Shown here: piece after piece, positions 43,615 through 55,200 of the stretch
How the letters are laid out: every line of letters begins with the position of its first letter
Numbering within the stretch: position 1 is the first letter of the stretch
Assembly (NCBI GenBank): GCA_019426215.1
Contig: CM033400.1
Location: forward strand, 24,350,568-24,414,567
DNA length: 64,000 nt
Source: Buddleja alternifolia
Taxonomy: Eukaryota; Streptophyta; Magnoliopsida; Lamiales; Scrophulariaceae
Reading direction: 5' to 3'
Made by a program: the position numbers and the translations under genes
Notes under the pieces: model-generated
Databases searched by the model: none
What the model was told of the DNA's origin: nothing
What the model saw: only the letters and a program-made list of their open reading frames with translations

Positions 43615-44476
43615 TGTTTACACTAAAAATAAAATAGGTTGAAAGACCTAAGAAGGCCCAAAGTGAAAGACCTAAAACAGGCCCAACAGCGATTAATGGG
43701 CCCAAAAGTTTAAAAGGCTAAGTCCATCGTAATAACAATAAACCAAGTCTGATGAAGCTAGAGTCAAAGGCCCGACAATAATATCCCGCCAAAACAAAAG
43801 GATTTTAAAATGAGAAGTTGGAAGCAGTTCTCGACGGTTGAAGAAGCAGGCCCACGACGCAGAAGTACAAAAGCGGGAAAGAAGAGAGAGAACCGGATCA
43901 TCAAATCAAAGAACAACTTATTTTTCTCTCTTATCATAGGAGTAGGCGTAAATATAATTAGGAGTAGTTTGTAGTGTAGATTTTGTTCAAGAATTGCTGG
44001 ATCCAGTCCCAGAGTTATACCAGTGTTTCATTCATCTGTAACTAGCACGAATTGAAGACTTTTATGGAGGTATAGATTACATGCTTTCAGATTTCATTAT
44101 TTGACAGTAATTTGTATCTTGACCTGAGTTTTCTATTCATTTTCATCGTTTTAAGAAAAGAAGATTCTCACGTAGGTATAGAATTATTTTGTGTCAGATT
44201 TAAGTATCAGAGAGATAATTCTTACCTGTACTTGAATTGTTCTTTTATAGTATTATCGTGTCATTCGAAGACAAAATATATATATATATTTCAGTCAGTT
44301 GCGGTCCGAATAATTAGTTTAAACAACACGGCGAAGTGTCAAATTCTGAACCACTGCCTAGCATATCGAATTTGAGCGCGAGGGATGAAAGATAATTCTA
44401 AGATAAGAATTATCGCGGGGCTTGGAACACGCAATTGGATCCACCCTAATCTAGATTGTTTTTTTTTTACGAAACA
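43615..44476 (+). mobile_element. Gypsy-3 5' LTR
   Basis: TGTTTACACT...ACGAAACA, followed by the primer site. Internal copies of GAAAGACCTAA near its start are also present in the partner LTR. Confidence 0.95.
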
Positions 44477-44478
44477 AG

Positions 44479-44497
44479 TTTTGGCGACCACAGTGGG
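44479..44497 (+). promoter_or_regulatory. Gypsy-3 primer binding site
   Basis: TTTTGGCGACCACAGTGGG starts two bases after the LTR. It resembles the TGGCGAC-type sites of Ogre-like elements; the tRNA (perhaps Arg) is not certain. Confidence 0.65.
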
Positions 44498-44556
44498 AGA
44501 CGGTTTTTCTTAAAAAAAACTGACGTTTTGATATCTTCTAAAGATAAAATTCTTGT

Positions 44557-45654
44557 ATGATGTCTGAGGATTCATTCAGAGACGATTTGGTTGACGATTG
44601 TGATACTCAACCAATTTTGAAACATAAAGTCAGAGCGGACAAAATGTACGAACAATTTGTCCGAGTTATGAAACAGACCCTCGCGGGTGCTCGCGAAGAT
44701 CAAAGAAGAGAATTCAATGATCAGTACCGAGCATTAGCACAGGAGTCAGCCCGAATATTTACTGAAATTGTGCAGGATATCGCAATAAACGCTCGAGATG
44801 GTTTGGCTCGAGAGGTTACTAGAGTAATTACAGAATTAGGAGAAATTTTTAATCAGACATGCGACGTTTTTTCGAACATGATAAATACCCAAGTAGCTTC
44901 AGCGCTCGAACCCTTAATTAACAGACATAACATTCTGGTCGAAAAGGTGTCTCAATTAGTGTCAGTAGAGCCTGGGATTCGAACCAGAACAGTTAATCTA
45001 GATGAAGTTCCTCTCGGGTATCCTCGAGATACTCGAGCTCAGGAAGGAAGATTCGAGTTTGGCCAGTGCTCGAATCAGATCCCTCCTACTTCAAGTCAAG
45101 TACCATTCGAGGGGCAGTATTTCTCGAATCCTTGTGGTGCTGAGGGGCATCCACGTGCGAGTCAGGTGAATGCTTATACAACCCAGCCTATTCGAACTCA
45201 GGAAGGGAGGTTCGAGATTGGTCAAGGCTCGAATCGAATCCCTCCTATTTCGAGTCAAGTGCCCTTCGAGGAACAGCACTTCTCGAATCCTCACAATGCT
45301 GGGGGGCATCCACATGTGAGTCAGGGGAATGTTTATACAACTCAAGCTATTCCTCAGCCAACAACTCAAGCTATTCCTCAACCAACAAGACCGAATGTCC
45401 CTGTACCACCGAACATTTCAGGATCAATGCCCGCTGGGTATCCACCTAATATCAATTTTGGAAATCTTGGGCCAAATATTGGTTATAGTCAGGGATATTA
45501 CAATGGGCCGCAGGGTGCGCCTCAGAGTTACCCATATATGGGGTCTTCGAACACCCCTTTTATAGAAAGTCAAGGTTTGCCTGCAAACCAAAACTTCCCT
45601 TTTATGAGTAACAATGTGCAAATCCCATATGCTGGGGGGGCAGTATACGCCTAA
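44557..45654 (+). CDS. Gypsy-3 Gag N-terminal region with internal repeats
   Basis: ATG at 44557, 80 bp after the LTR. The first 150 residues are helical and charged ('YEQFVRVMKQTLAGAREDQRREF'). A Gln/Pro/Gly-rich region follows with two copies of a repeat of about 54 residues ('QEGRFE-GQ-SN-IPP-SSQVPFE'), then a short tandem 'TTQAIPQP'. It ends by a frameshift in a run of seven G at about 45637-45644; the capsid domain continues in the next frame. Repeat number probably varies between copies. Confidence 0.8.
   Translation: MMSEDSFRDDLVDDCDTQPILKHKVRADKMYEQFVRVMKQTLAGAREDQRREFNDQYRALAQESARIFTEIVQDIAINARDGLAREVTRVITELGEIFNQTCDVFSNMINTQVASALEPLINRHNILVEKVSQLVSVEPGIRTRTVNLDEVPLGYPRDTRAQEGRFEFGQCSNQIPPTSSQVPFEGQYFSNPCGAEGHPRASQVNAYTTQPIRTQEGRFEIGQGSNRIPPISSQVPFEEQHFSNPHNAGGHPHVSQGNVYTTQAIPQPTTQAIPQPTRPNVPVPPNISGSMPAGYPPNINFGNLGPNIGYSQGYYNGPQGAPQSYPYMGSSNTPFIESQGLPANQNFPFMSNNVQIPYAGGAVYA
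45034..45388 (+). repeat. tandem coding repeats in Gypsy-3 gag
   Basis: Two direct copies of a unit of about 163 bp (starts near 45034 and 45197), followed by a 24-bp tandem duplication at 45341-45388. Both are in the coding frame. Confidence 0.8.
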
Positions 45655-47392
45655 TAATTGCTTGGGGGGCAATTTTGGACCACAAGCACTAGTTCAAGAT
45701 CTTCTTCAAAATCAAGTGGAAATGGCCATCGAAATAATATATGGGCCTGGTTTTCGAAGGAACCACCGTTTGATTCCTGGGAAACCTTACCCCGACTGGG
45801 TAGACAGGAATTTTCCTTTCCCAAGAACATATAAAATTCCCAACTTCACTTTGTTTTCTGGAGAAGACCATGTGTCAGCTCTCGAACATTTGTCTCGATT
45901 CACTTGCCAATGCCGAGAGACAGCTGATCAGGATTATCTCAAATTAAGGTTATTCCCTAGTTCTTTAACCAGGTCAGCGTTTAACTGGTATACGAATTTA
46001 TCACCTAATTCGATACATACTTGGGATGAAATGCAATTTCAGTTCCAAAATCATTTTGCTCGAACTGAACCGAGCATGACCATGAGTGACTTAGCCAAAA
46101 TAAGATAGAATCCTGGAGAGTCAATAGAAGAATTCTTGGCTCGATTTAAGAAAGCTAGGATTAAATGTCATTTGAACATCCCCGAATCTGAGTTTGTTCA
46201 ATTGGCTCAACAAAACATAGCTTTTGATTATAGAGTAAAATTCGACGGAATGATGTTTTCTAATTTTAGAGGTTTGGCAGAGAGTGCGGTGAGATACGAA
46301 AATATGTTAAGAGAGGAAAGCCAAAGAAAACATCAGGGTTTCAATGCCTTCGAGGTGGGGATTCCATGGGCATTCGAGGATGCCTATGAAATCGATCTGG
46401 CAGAATTTGTTAAAGGGCCACTGTTTCAATGCGGAGCTCTCGAGAGAAAAGACTGTGTAGCTACAGGATCTTTATAGACAAAGAAAGAAAAGGAATATAG
46501 TTTCGATGTGACTAAAACCGAGCAAATATTTGACTGGCTTCTTGCGAATAAAAAACTTAGGTTAAAAGGGAGACATAGAATACCTTCGAAATCAGAAATT
46601 AAAGGAAAACCATATTGCAAATGGCACAATGCTTTTTCACATGAAACGAATGAATGCATTATGTTTAGGAATTTGATACAAGAAAAATTGGATTCGAAAG
46701 ATATAATTTTTCCTGACAATCATAAAATAGATATAGATGAGAATCCATTTCCAGTTCTAAATTTCGAAATTAACACTGTGGATATTAACCAGTTCGAAAA
46801 TCTTAATGTGCAGGCACGAAAAGAGGCCAAGTTGGCAAACCAATTGTATGAGAGGGGTACGATATGCTTGTCGGGAATCGACAAGAGAATCCTGGATTTT
46901 GATCAGGATGGAAAGCCAAAAAACAAAGAGGTGGTCCGCGAGACCAAATCAATTGCTCAAGGGCAAGGGGAAAAATCGTATAAGGAGGTGCTCGAAACCC
47001 CTGCTCGAGAAATTGTTTACCAGACACCTGCTAGGGTGGTGACGAATTTAACCCAAATGCAGAAGGTTTTGTGTGGACAGTGAGCAGATACCTTACATTA
47101 CGAACTAGTGAGGCTGCAAGTTATTCCAAATGACCCAGATTGGATTCCCGCATATCAAAGGGAATGGAATAAAAGACAAATGTATGAAACGAACAACCAA
47201 GGGTTTGGAACTATGCCTTATGATAGGCACTTTCGAGGAAGATGAGGCAGAGGATATGGAAGATCCGCCTCATCAGGGAGAAATTCACCTTTAGAACGTC
47301 TTGGAGGGTATCGCAGGAATGTCGAAAGAAAGAGAGATGATCACCCGAAGGTCATCGCCCAGCAAGTAGCTTATTCTCAAACAGCGGTAGCC
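45614..47392 (+). pseudogene. Gypsy-3 Gag capsid and nucleocapsid
   Basis: One continuous frame with stops at 46106, 46475, 47081 and about 47244. Capsid motifs: 'YKIPNFTLFSGEDHVSALEHLSRF', 'LRLFPSSLTRSAFNWYTNL', 'SIEEFLARFKKAR'. A CX2H..H..C-type element ('CKWHNAFSHETNEC', about 46615-46656) probably binds nucleic acid. An Arg/Gly-rich stretch follows at 47230-47300. These lesions make Gag-Pol non-functional as it stands. Confidence 0.85.
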
Positions 47393-48505
47393 TTGGAAAT
47401 GCAACAACAGGCGATGATTGCAAATCTTAGGGTGGAAGAAGAGGCTTTGTCAAAAGGAATCTTGAAGTCGAAGATAGTCAAGAATCCCAGTGAAGAAGAT
47501 TTTGAGAAAGATGTCGATCGTTTGAGTGACCAGTTAAGAGAAGCAGCCTTGAAAGGAAAAGGTGTTACAACTGAAGAAGATGAAGAGCTGGGAGATTTCG
47601 AGTCAGGCGACGACTTGGATATTCTACTGGGAGATACACTATGCGAGGAATCAGCAAACGAAGCTGATTTAAAATCAAAAGAAGCTACTTTGGAGAGGGT
47701 ACTGAAACTTGAGGAAGATAGAAACATAGATATGGTGAATGTGCTGCCAGCCGAATTCGCAGCCAAAGAAGGAACGGATGAGGAAGGAAATAGCCTTGAA
47801 TTCACATCTGACGAAGAAAAAGGTAACGCTTCTTGTTTTAAAATTTGTAGTGATAAGTCACTCGAAGATAATGAGCAAAAAGTCGAAAATTTGTCAAAAT
47901 TACTATTTTCGAAAGAAGAAATAGACAATAATCACATGAAACCTTTGTTCATAAGGGCAGAAATCGAAGGTATTCCCATCAGTAAGGTATTAGTCGATAA
48001 CGGGGCCACTGTCAATATTTTGCCCGCAAAAACATTAACAAGACTGGGCAAAAGCTCGAAAGATTTAGTAGTGGCTGATGTAGCGGTCTACGGCTTCTCG
48101 GGCCAAGCTACTAAAATCTTGGGAGTTTTGCCATGCCGGATCAAAATAGGAACCCAGAGTTCCTACTCAGCATTTTTCGTAGTAGAAACGAATTCATCAT
48201 CGTTTAATGCTTTATTAGGAAGAGATTGGATACATCAGAATTATTGTGTCCCCTCTACCTTACATCAAGTATTAATTTGTTGGAACGGACACCAATTCGA
48301 GGTGATCAAAGCGGAGAAAAACAATTATTTTATCCATACTCAAATTGTTAATGCTAGGTATGAAACTGGAAAGCTCGAAGGAAGTGATTGGCGACTCACC
48401 GGAGAAGCCATAGAAAAGCCAGCGAAAGAAGGAGAGGGAATCCATGAAGAGTCTACATCCGAGATGGGCTCTAATTTAGCCGAAATCAAATTAGATTTAG
48501 TTTAG
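47393..48505 (+). CDS. Gypsy-3 protease region
   Basis: A 370-codon frame. The first half is acidic spacer. The protease starts near 'PLFIRAEIEGIPISKVLVDNGATVNILP', where the catalytic triplet reads D-N-G rather than D-T/S-G, a variant of the kind found in Ogre-like elements. 'FNALLGRDWIHQN' follows. It ends TAG at 48503-48505; the RT is in another frame. Confidence 0.85.
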   Translation: MEMQQQAMIANLRVEEEALSKGILKSKIVKNPSEEDFEKDVDRLSDQLREAALKGKGVTTEEDEELGDFESGDDLDILLGDTLCEESANEADLKSKEATLERVLKLEEDRNIDMVNVLPAEFAAKEGTDEEGNSLEFTSDEEKGNASCFKICSDKSLEDNEQKVENLSKLLFSKEEIDNNHMKPLFIRAEIEGIPISKVLVDNGATVNILPAKTLTRLGKSSKDLVVADVAVYGFSGQATKILGVLPCRIKIGTQSSYSAFFVVETNSSSFNALLGRDWIHQNYCVPSTLHQVLICWNGHQFEVIKAEKNNYFIHTQIVNARYETGKLEGSDWRLTGEAIEKPAKEGEGIHEESTSEMGSNLAEIKLDLV

Positions 48506-48510
48506 ATATT

Positions 48511-48948
48511 GTGAAAGTTATGAAGAATGTCGATGTAATGAAAGATGATGTTGTTTCTAATATTTTTCGAAGGTTAAGTATTCAACGAATGGAATCGAAA
48601 TTGTGTTCTTACGATCGTGATCATGTTATTTATGATAAGTTTAATTCTGAATATTGTCGCAATGAAATACGTGAATCAAATTCTCGAAAAGAATTCTCTC
48701 GAGATCTAATGTATGCGACGGGTCCCAAAATGAATAATTCCTGCAATGAAAGATATATGGCAGGTGCTATTCATAATGAAGGTTCTCGAGATAATAAACA
48801 TAGAATAAATAATCATAATGGAAAGGATATAGTTAACTTTCAAGTCGGAAATATCGAACATGGTATTATAGAACCAGACGAAGAGACTAGGAAAAATGGT
48901 CAGGACCAGTTGGAAGAAGTTAATCTAGGGACAATCGACAACCCTTGA
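48511..48948 (+). CDS. Gypsy-3 pol spacer between protease and RT
   Basis: An open frame of 145 codons in the RT frame, rich in Asn, Arg and Glu, ending with 'EEVNLGTIDNP', the motif that precedes RT in these elements. A stop here (48946-48948) and one at about 49053 separate it from RT. In Ogre elements the protease/RT junction is spliced, so an intron here is possible but not resolved. Confidence 0.6.
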   Translation: MKVMKNVDVMKDDVVSNIFRRLSIQRMESKLCSYDRDHVIYDKFNSEYCRNEIRESNSRKEFSRDLMYATGPKMNNSCNERYMAGAIHNEGSRDNKHRINNHNGKDIVNFQVGNIEHGIIEPDEETRKNGQDQLEEVNLGTIDNP

Positions 48949-50796
48949 GTAACTTACATAAGTTCGAAGATGACTCAAATGGAGAAAAATGACCTAATCG
49001 ATATTTTGCAACAATTCAAGGGCTGTTTTGCTTGGGCGCATCATGAAATGCCCTGAATTGATACTAATATAGCTCGACATGAACTACCTATTAAACCAGG
49101 CTTCAAACCTGTGATACAAGCACCCAGACGTTTGTCCCCAGATCTAATGGGAGCAATTAAGGAAGAAATAGAAAAGTTGGTTGAAGCCAAATTCATTAGG
49201 CCAACTCGATACGTCGAATGGTTAGCTAACATCGTACCAGTGATAAAAAAGAATAGTAAGGTACGAATATGCATCGATTTTAGAGATTTGAATAAAGCTA
49301 CTCCAAAAGATGAATATCCGATGCCAATGGCTGACGTACTGATAGATGCAGCTGCTAGACATAAAGTAATGTCCTTTATGGATGGCTATTCCGGGTATTA
49401 TCAGTTGAAAATAGCTGAAGCGGATCGGCATAAAACGGCTTTCAGGTGTCCAGGATCCATAGGGAATTTCGAATGGAGGGTTATGTCGTTTGGTTTAAAA
49501 AATGCTGGAGCCACTTACCAGAGGACTATGAATTACATTTTCCATGATGTAATCGGGAAGTATTTAGAGATATACATCGATGATGTAGTGGTTAAAGCTC
49601 AAAATTACGAAGAGCATAAACAGTTTTTGGTCGAGTCATTTAAACGAATGAGACTCTTTAATTTAAAAATGAATCCTTTGAAGTGTGCTTTCGGAGTAGA
49701 AGCTGGAAATTTTCTGGGGTTTTTGATACATCATCGAGGCATTGAAGTAGATCGAAATAAAGCTAAAGCGATTATCGAAGCTAAGCCTCCAAGAAACAAA
49801 AAGGAACTTCAGAGTTTTTTAGGGCAAGTAAATTTTGTACGAAGGTTTATAGCCAACTTAGCCGGAAAAACAGAAGCTTTTTCCCCTCTATTACGATTAA
49901 AAGATGAAAATGAATTTGTATGGGGAGATGAACAAAATAAAGCATTCGACGCTATCAAAAGATACTTAATTCAGCCTCCCGTGCTGATTCCTCCTCGAAA
50001 AGGGAAAAATTTAAGATTATATATATCAGCAGCGAAAATGTCAATAGGATGCCTTTTAGTGCAGGAAAATGACAGAGGCTATGAACAAGCATTATTCTAT
50101 TTGAGTAGACTCTTCAATGACGCAGAGAAAAGGTATACCACGATGGAGAAATGGTGCCTCAGCCTATATTTTGCCTCTACCAAACTAAGGCATTATTTTG
50201 CTGCATACTCAATCGAAGTGGTATCCCCTACCGATATCATCAAATTCATGATAAATCAACCTTTGGTTAAGGGTCGATTAAGTAAGTGGAGTCTTAGCTT
50301 ACTCCAGTTTGATTTAATCTATGTAACGCAAAAAGCAGTAAAAGGTCAAGTTTTAGCTGATTTTTTAGCGGAACATCCATCTATAGATAAGGAGACCAAG
50401 TTCGAAATTGATATCATAAGTACTGCTCCGTGGATCCTTTATTTCGACGGGTCAAGCACTCGAGATAGTGCAGGGGCCGAGATATATATAATATCTCCAT
50501 CTAAAATAATTACTAAAATGTATGCGAAGATCGAAGGTGATTGTACTAACAACAGAGCAGAATACGAAGCTCTTATTTTAGGATTAGAAGTGCTACGAGA
50601 CATGAAAGCAAAAAATGTGAAAATAAAAGGAGATTCCCAGTTGATAATAAATCAAGTGAAGGGGATATTTAAATGTGTGAGTCCCGTAGCCATAGCTTCT
50701 TTTGCTCGAATAAACGAGTTGTTCAAATGTTTCGAGACAGTCGAAATCTCGTATGTGCCACGGGAAGAGAATCAAATATCTAATGATTTAGCCTAG
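48949..50796 (+). CDS. Gypsy-3 reverse transcriptase and RNase H domains
   Basis: An open frame from 49054 onward. RT: 'VRICIDFRDLNKATPKDEYPMP', 'GLKNAGATYQR', catalytic 'YIDDVVVKA' (about 49576-49602). A connection region follows, then RNase H 'ILYFDGSSTRDSAGAEIYI', 'TNNRAEYEALILGLE', 'KGDSQLIINQ', 'PREENQISNDLA'. A TAG at 50794-50796 replaces one residue. The first RNase H-like module (around 49980-50250) plus this second one follow the Tat pattern. Confidence 0.93.
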
Positions 50797-52249
50797 TTAG
50801 CGTCGGGATATAAGGTCGATTCAAATATGTTTGAGTCAGTTATCCAACTCAAACCAAGGGTGGTCCTACCCTTTGAGCAGAGAATAGCTCGAGTACACAA
50901 AGTAGATATTCTTAAAGGGGAACAAGATTGGCGTTCTAAGATCATCGAATATCTCTAAGACCCAGCTAGGGGAACATTTTCGAATAAGCTAAAGTTGATG
51001 GCACATCATTATTTTTATGATGGGCAAGAATTATATAGGAAGGATCCTCAAGGGGTTTTGTTAAAATGTCTCGATTTAGAGGATGCATTAGTTATAATGG
51101 CAGAAACCCACAAAGGGGTATGTGGAGCCCATCAGTCAGGATAAAAAATGAGATGGTTGATACAAAGATATGGTTTTTACTGGCCGACTATCTTGCGAGA
51201 TTGTATAAATTATGCGAAGGGATGTAAGCAATGTCAGAAATATGGGAAAATTTTAAGGCAACCGACCGTAGGTTTAAATTCCATAATAAAACCCTGGCCA
51301 TTTCGAGGGTGGGCCATGGACATAATCGGAGAAATTAAACCAGCTTCATCAAAAAAGCATAAATACATATTAGTAGCCACCGATTACTTTACCAAGTGGA
51401 TTGAGGCTAAAACCTTTCGAAAGTATAAGTTCAAAACAAGTGGTCGAGTTCATTAAGGAGTATATTATTACCAGATTTGGTATTCCAGAAACCATAACTT
51501 TCGATCAGGCTAGAGTATTTAATAGTACAGAAATACTCAAATTTCTGGAACAATTCGGAATAAGATTAATCAATTCGACACCTTATTATACCCAAGCAAA
51601 TGGCCAAGCTGAATCGTCGAATAAATTAATCAAAAATTGTTTCTCGAAAATGATAAGCCAGAATCCAAGAAATTGGCACGAATTGTTAATCGACGCGATT
51701 TGGGCGTTACGGACAATCAAGAAGGACAGCCTAGGAATATCTCCTTTCCAATTAGTATATGGACATGAAGCAGTAATTCCTTTGGAGATCAATATCAAGT
51801 CTAGACGAATACTCGAACAAGCAAGACTTTCAACCGAAGAATATACCGAAAACATGAATATCAAAAAACTAGATCATGAAATCTTGCAAATACAAGCATT
51901 GCAACAAATAGAATTTCAAAAGAGTAGAATTGAAAGAAGTTGTAATAAGAAAGTAAACGCAAGATCTTTCGAAGTAGAAGATCTAGTTTGGAAAATGATT
52001 TTACCAGAAGGATCAAAAGACAATTTTTATGGGAAATGGTCAGCTAAGTGGGAAGGACCATTTCTAATATCGAATAAATTATCTGGGAATGCTTTTGAAC
52101 TCCAATGGAAAAATGGAGATAAATATGGAAAAGCATTAAACGCGAGATACTTAAAAAAGTACACACCAAGTATATGGAAAGAAAACGAAACCATTATATT
52201 TAAAAGATTACCCGAAACAGGTAAGAATTTTTACAATAACAAAATATAA
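50797..52249 (+). pseudogene. Gypsy-3 integrase
   Basis: Zinc-binding part 'THKGVCGAHQSG...YAKGCKQCQKYG' with a stop at about 51142; core 'FRGWAMDIIGEI' (first Asp); 'YILVATDYFTKWIEAK'. A frameshift near 51420 leads into 'FGIPETITFDQARVF' (second Asp) and 'QANGQAESSNKLI' (Glu). The C-terminus has 'FEVEDLVWKMI', 'WSAKWEGPFLIS' and 'LNARYLKKY'. Stops also at about 50956. Confidence 0.9.
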
Positions 52250-52273
52250 AAAGTAGCATCATTCGAAAATGTA

Positions 52274-55200
52274 CTAAGATTGAAGAAAAAATAACGAGTT
52301 TGACAAAACATCTAACGATGAATCGAAGGCATCCCTTTCGAGGACGGCAGGCTTGGCTATTTCTTCAAGTTCAAGTGATAGAGCTGCAATCTGGTCATTC
52401 AGAGTTGAGATATTCTCGTTGACTTGATTGGCAGATTGAACTAAGCGATCCCGTGCGAGTTGGAGATCAGCAATCTGGGCATCGAGAGCAGCAACTCGAG
52501 CCATGTAACTGTCACGGGAACCTTCTAAGATGGTGACCTGGCCACGAAGTTGATTTAGTTGTTGGGTGTGACTCGAAGAAACGGCTTCGGTAAAAGGGTT
52601 GATGCCCTGATCCACTAAAGAGTGAAGGCGAGCAAGGCTATTCTCGAAAACCTCACGAGCGGCTTGGAACAGAGGTAGCCAAGTACTAGCCATTCTCGAA
52701 GCTGCTTCATCAAGAAGGAAACGAAGTCCCGACAATAAATGAGGATCATTGAGATTATGCCTTATGTCCATAAGGGCTTCGTTTAAAGCGACTTGAGAAA
52801 ATACGGTCGGCGCTACATTGTTGAAAGAAAGAAAATCACGAAGTTTAGTATGTCAAACACCAGAATGAAATAGAACATTGTGCATTTCGACAAAATAAAT
52901 CTATACCTTCAGCCGGGGTAGCAAGGACCATGGTAGAGCTTGAAGGTCCAGGGTCCATGACCGGACTAGGTGAGATAGCCAACGGAGAGATATTAGCAAC
53001 CTCTTCTATTCGTACTGAAGAGGAAAGAGGAGAATCCAGGGTAGGCCGAAATTGCTATCCGAGAGCAAGGTTCGTGCCAATTCTGTGAAAAATAGCAGAG
53101 TCCATGACAATGGTGGATATTCCCGCTGTAGTACCAATTGAGAATCGCACCGAAGAAGATAAACTAGGCATGTCTGGAGGATCGAGGAACAAGGTTATTC
53201 AGGAAAATGAATAATTAGGTTGTTAAAAATCTGCCTAAATATAAAATGTGGACATGATAAATTGTCTTACCTGACGAAAGAAATCTCAAGAGATTGGGAG
53301 CAGTGCCTGTGGTAATCTCGGAACTGGGGTCTGTTCTCTCGAAAGTGTCATTGGATAAGTTTTCTAAAAAAAAAAAAAAACATCAAGACAGGGTAGAGTA
53401 ACAAAAACCCATTAATGATTATACAGCGCGAGAAAATCATAAAGGGGTTAACCAATTTAAGGGAATCTACGATACTTTCAAAAAATACCTGAATAATGAT
53501 CTGTTTCGATTGGGTCTCGATGAGTCTCAGAATCAGGTAAAACATCTTCGAGGATAGGCGAAGACGGTCGGGGGTCAAAGACGGGTGAACCCTCTTCAAG
53601 AATGGGTTCGAGGATATCTTCGACACCAGCCCCAATAACCGGTGTCTCCTTTTCGAGATCAGCAACTCCACTCGAAGACCCTGCACGAGAAATATGAATA
53701 AGCAAATATCGAATGAAGAATTAGCCTACAATTTATGAATGAAAGCTAAGAATATCTGAATAGTTACTTGATTCACCGGAAGCCTCTTGCATACGTAGGC
53801 GTTTTCTGGATCTGGGTTGAAGAGCGTATTGAGCTGCATCGTCGTCATCTTGCTCTTTCTCTTCTTCATTAAGTATTCGAGGGGGTACTTCTCGAGAAAT
53901 AGAAGATGCAGGCTCCCGGATGGTAAGAGCACTTCGTTTTCGGGTAACGCGAGTAGGGATGAAAGATGGCTCAGTCGGAACGGATGAGTCTCGAAGAGCT
54001 TGAGACAGTGCCGCCGCTTCTCGGACTTGGGGGTTGTCTCGCTCAAATCTCCACCCCAAAGTTAAATCATAAGGAACGATGTAATCATCATCCTGTAACA
54101 AAGAGTATCAGAATGAATCCTAACTATTGTAGTCGAAGATTATAATAGTATATGAAAGTTACCTGATTCGATAAAAGATTCAAAAGATGAGCCATGTCCA
54201 CCGTGCCAGCGCACATTCTGGTGATGTCTGTAATCTGCTTTCGGATGATTGGTCTCGAATAACTGCGCATCAAAACTTTGTTCCAAAAGTCTGCGAAGCA
54301 CCTTTCGACTCGGATGATTCTACAAAAAATAGGAACAAAGCCCGGCTGAATCTGACAAGAAGCTTGACCCCAAATAAGAGCTTCATCTTTGGCCCTTTGA
54401 TGATTCGCAATATGAAATTGCCTACTTAACCAAGGACGATTCATGGTGCCCAGAAATGGCAGAGAAAAGCATTGAGTTACGCCAAATTGTCGCGAACATA
54501 GCTGCGAAATAAGGATGGTTTAAACAAAACTCGAATGTCGAACTGCTTGCTCAAAATCAGACATGCTCAAAATCAAGCATGCTCGAAATCAATCATGCTC
54601 GAGATCAAGCATGCTCGAGATCAAGGCATGCTCGAAAGAGCCACCTTCGGAATTAAGCATGCTCGAAAAGGTCCAGCATGTTTAAAATCAAGCATGGAAA
54701 GAAACATACTCGAAGCTGAACATGTTCGACACCAAATATACTTGAAGTACAAATTATAAAGTAATAAAGTTTATTACATTTATACTCAAAATATATTAGA
54801 ATACCTGAGGGTTGTAAACTTCTACTCCGGGGACGTTATCTGCATAGAGTAGATCTCGGGACGACAAGATAGATCTCCAGTAGGGGTGATCATCTATGGA
54901 GGAGTCCAGCGAATCAATCATTCGCATCCAATCGGGTAGAGCAGTATGAGACCAATGACTTTGGGCTTGGTCATGCCTTGTCTCGTAAAAGGGACACCAT
55001 GTGGAAACATAGAGCGGATTATAAATGGCACTCAAAACTTCGAGGTACGACACCTTCTCGAGAGGAACTAATAAATTTATAGCGGCTTCCCCGTAGCAAA
55101 TCCATTTCGAAACTGGCTCAAGTCGAAAATTGGAGGGTTTTTTCGAAGACTGTCGCTTCTCAATCGATTTCTCGAACGATTGTACAGTCCTGATATTTAA

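Noticed and set aside
44112..44375. 87-codon frame in the Gypsy-3 5' LTR
   Set aside because: Same sequence occurs in the 3' LTR; no domain.
48506..49053. Intron between Gypsy-3 protease and RT, as in Ogre elements
   Set aside because: The interval is largely open in the RT frame with a family motif near its end, so a spliced junction could not be placed.
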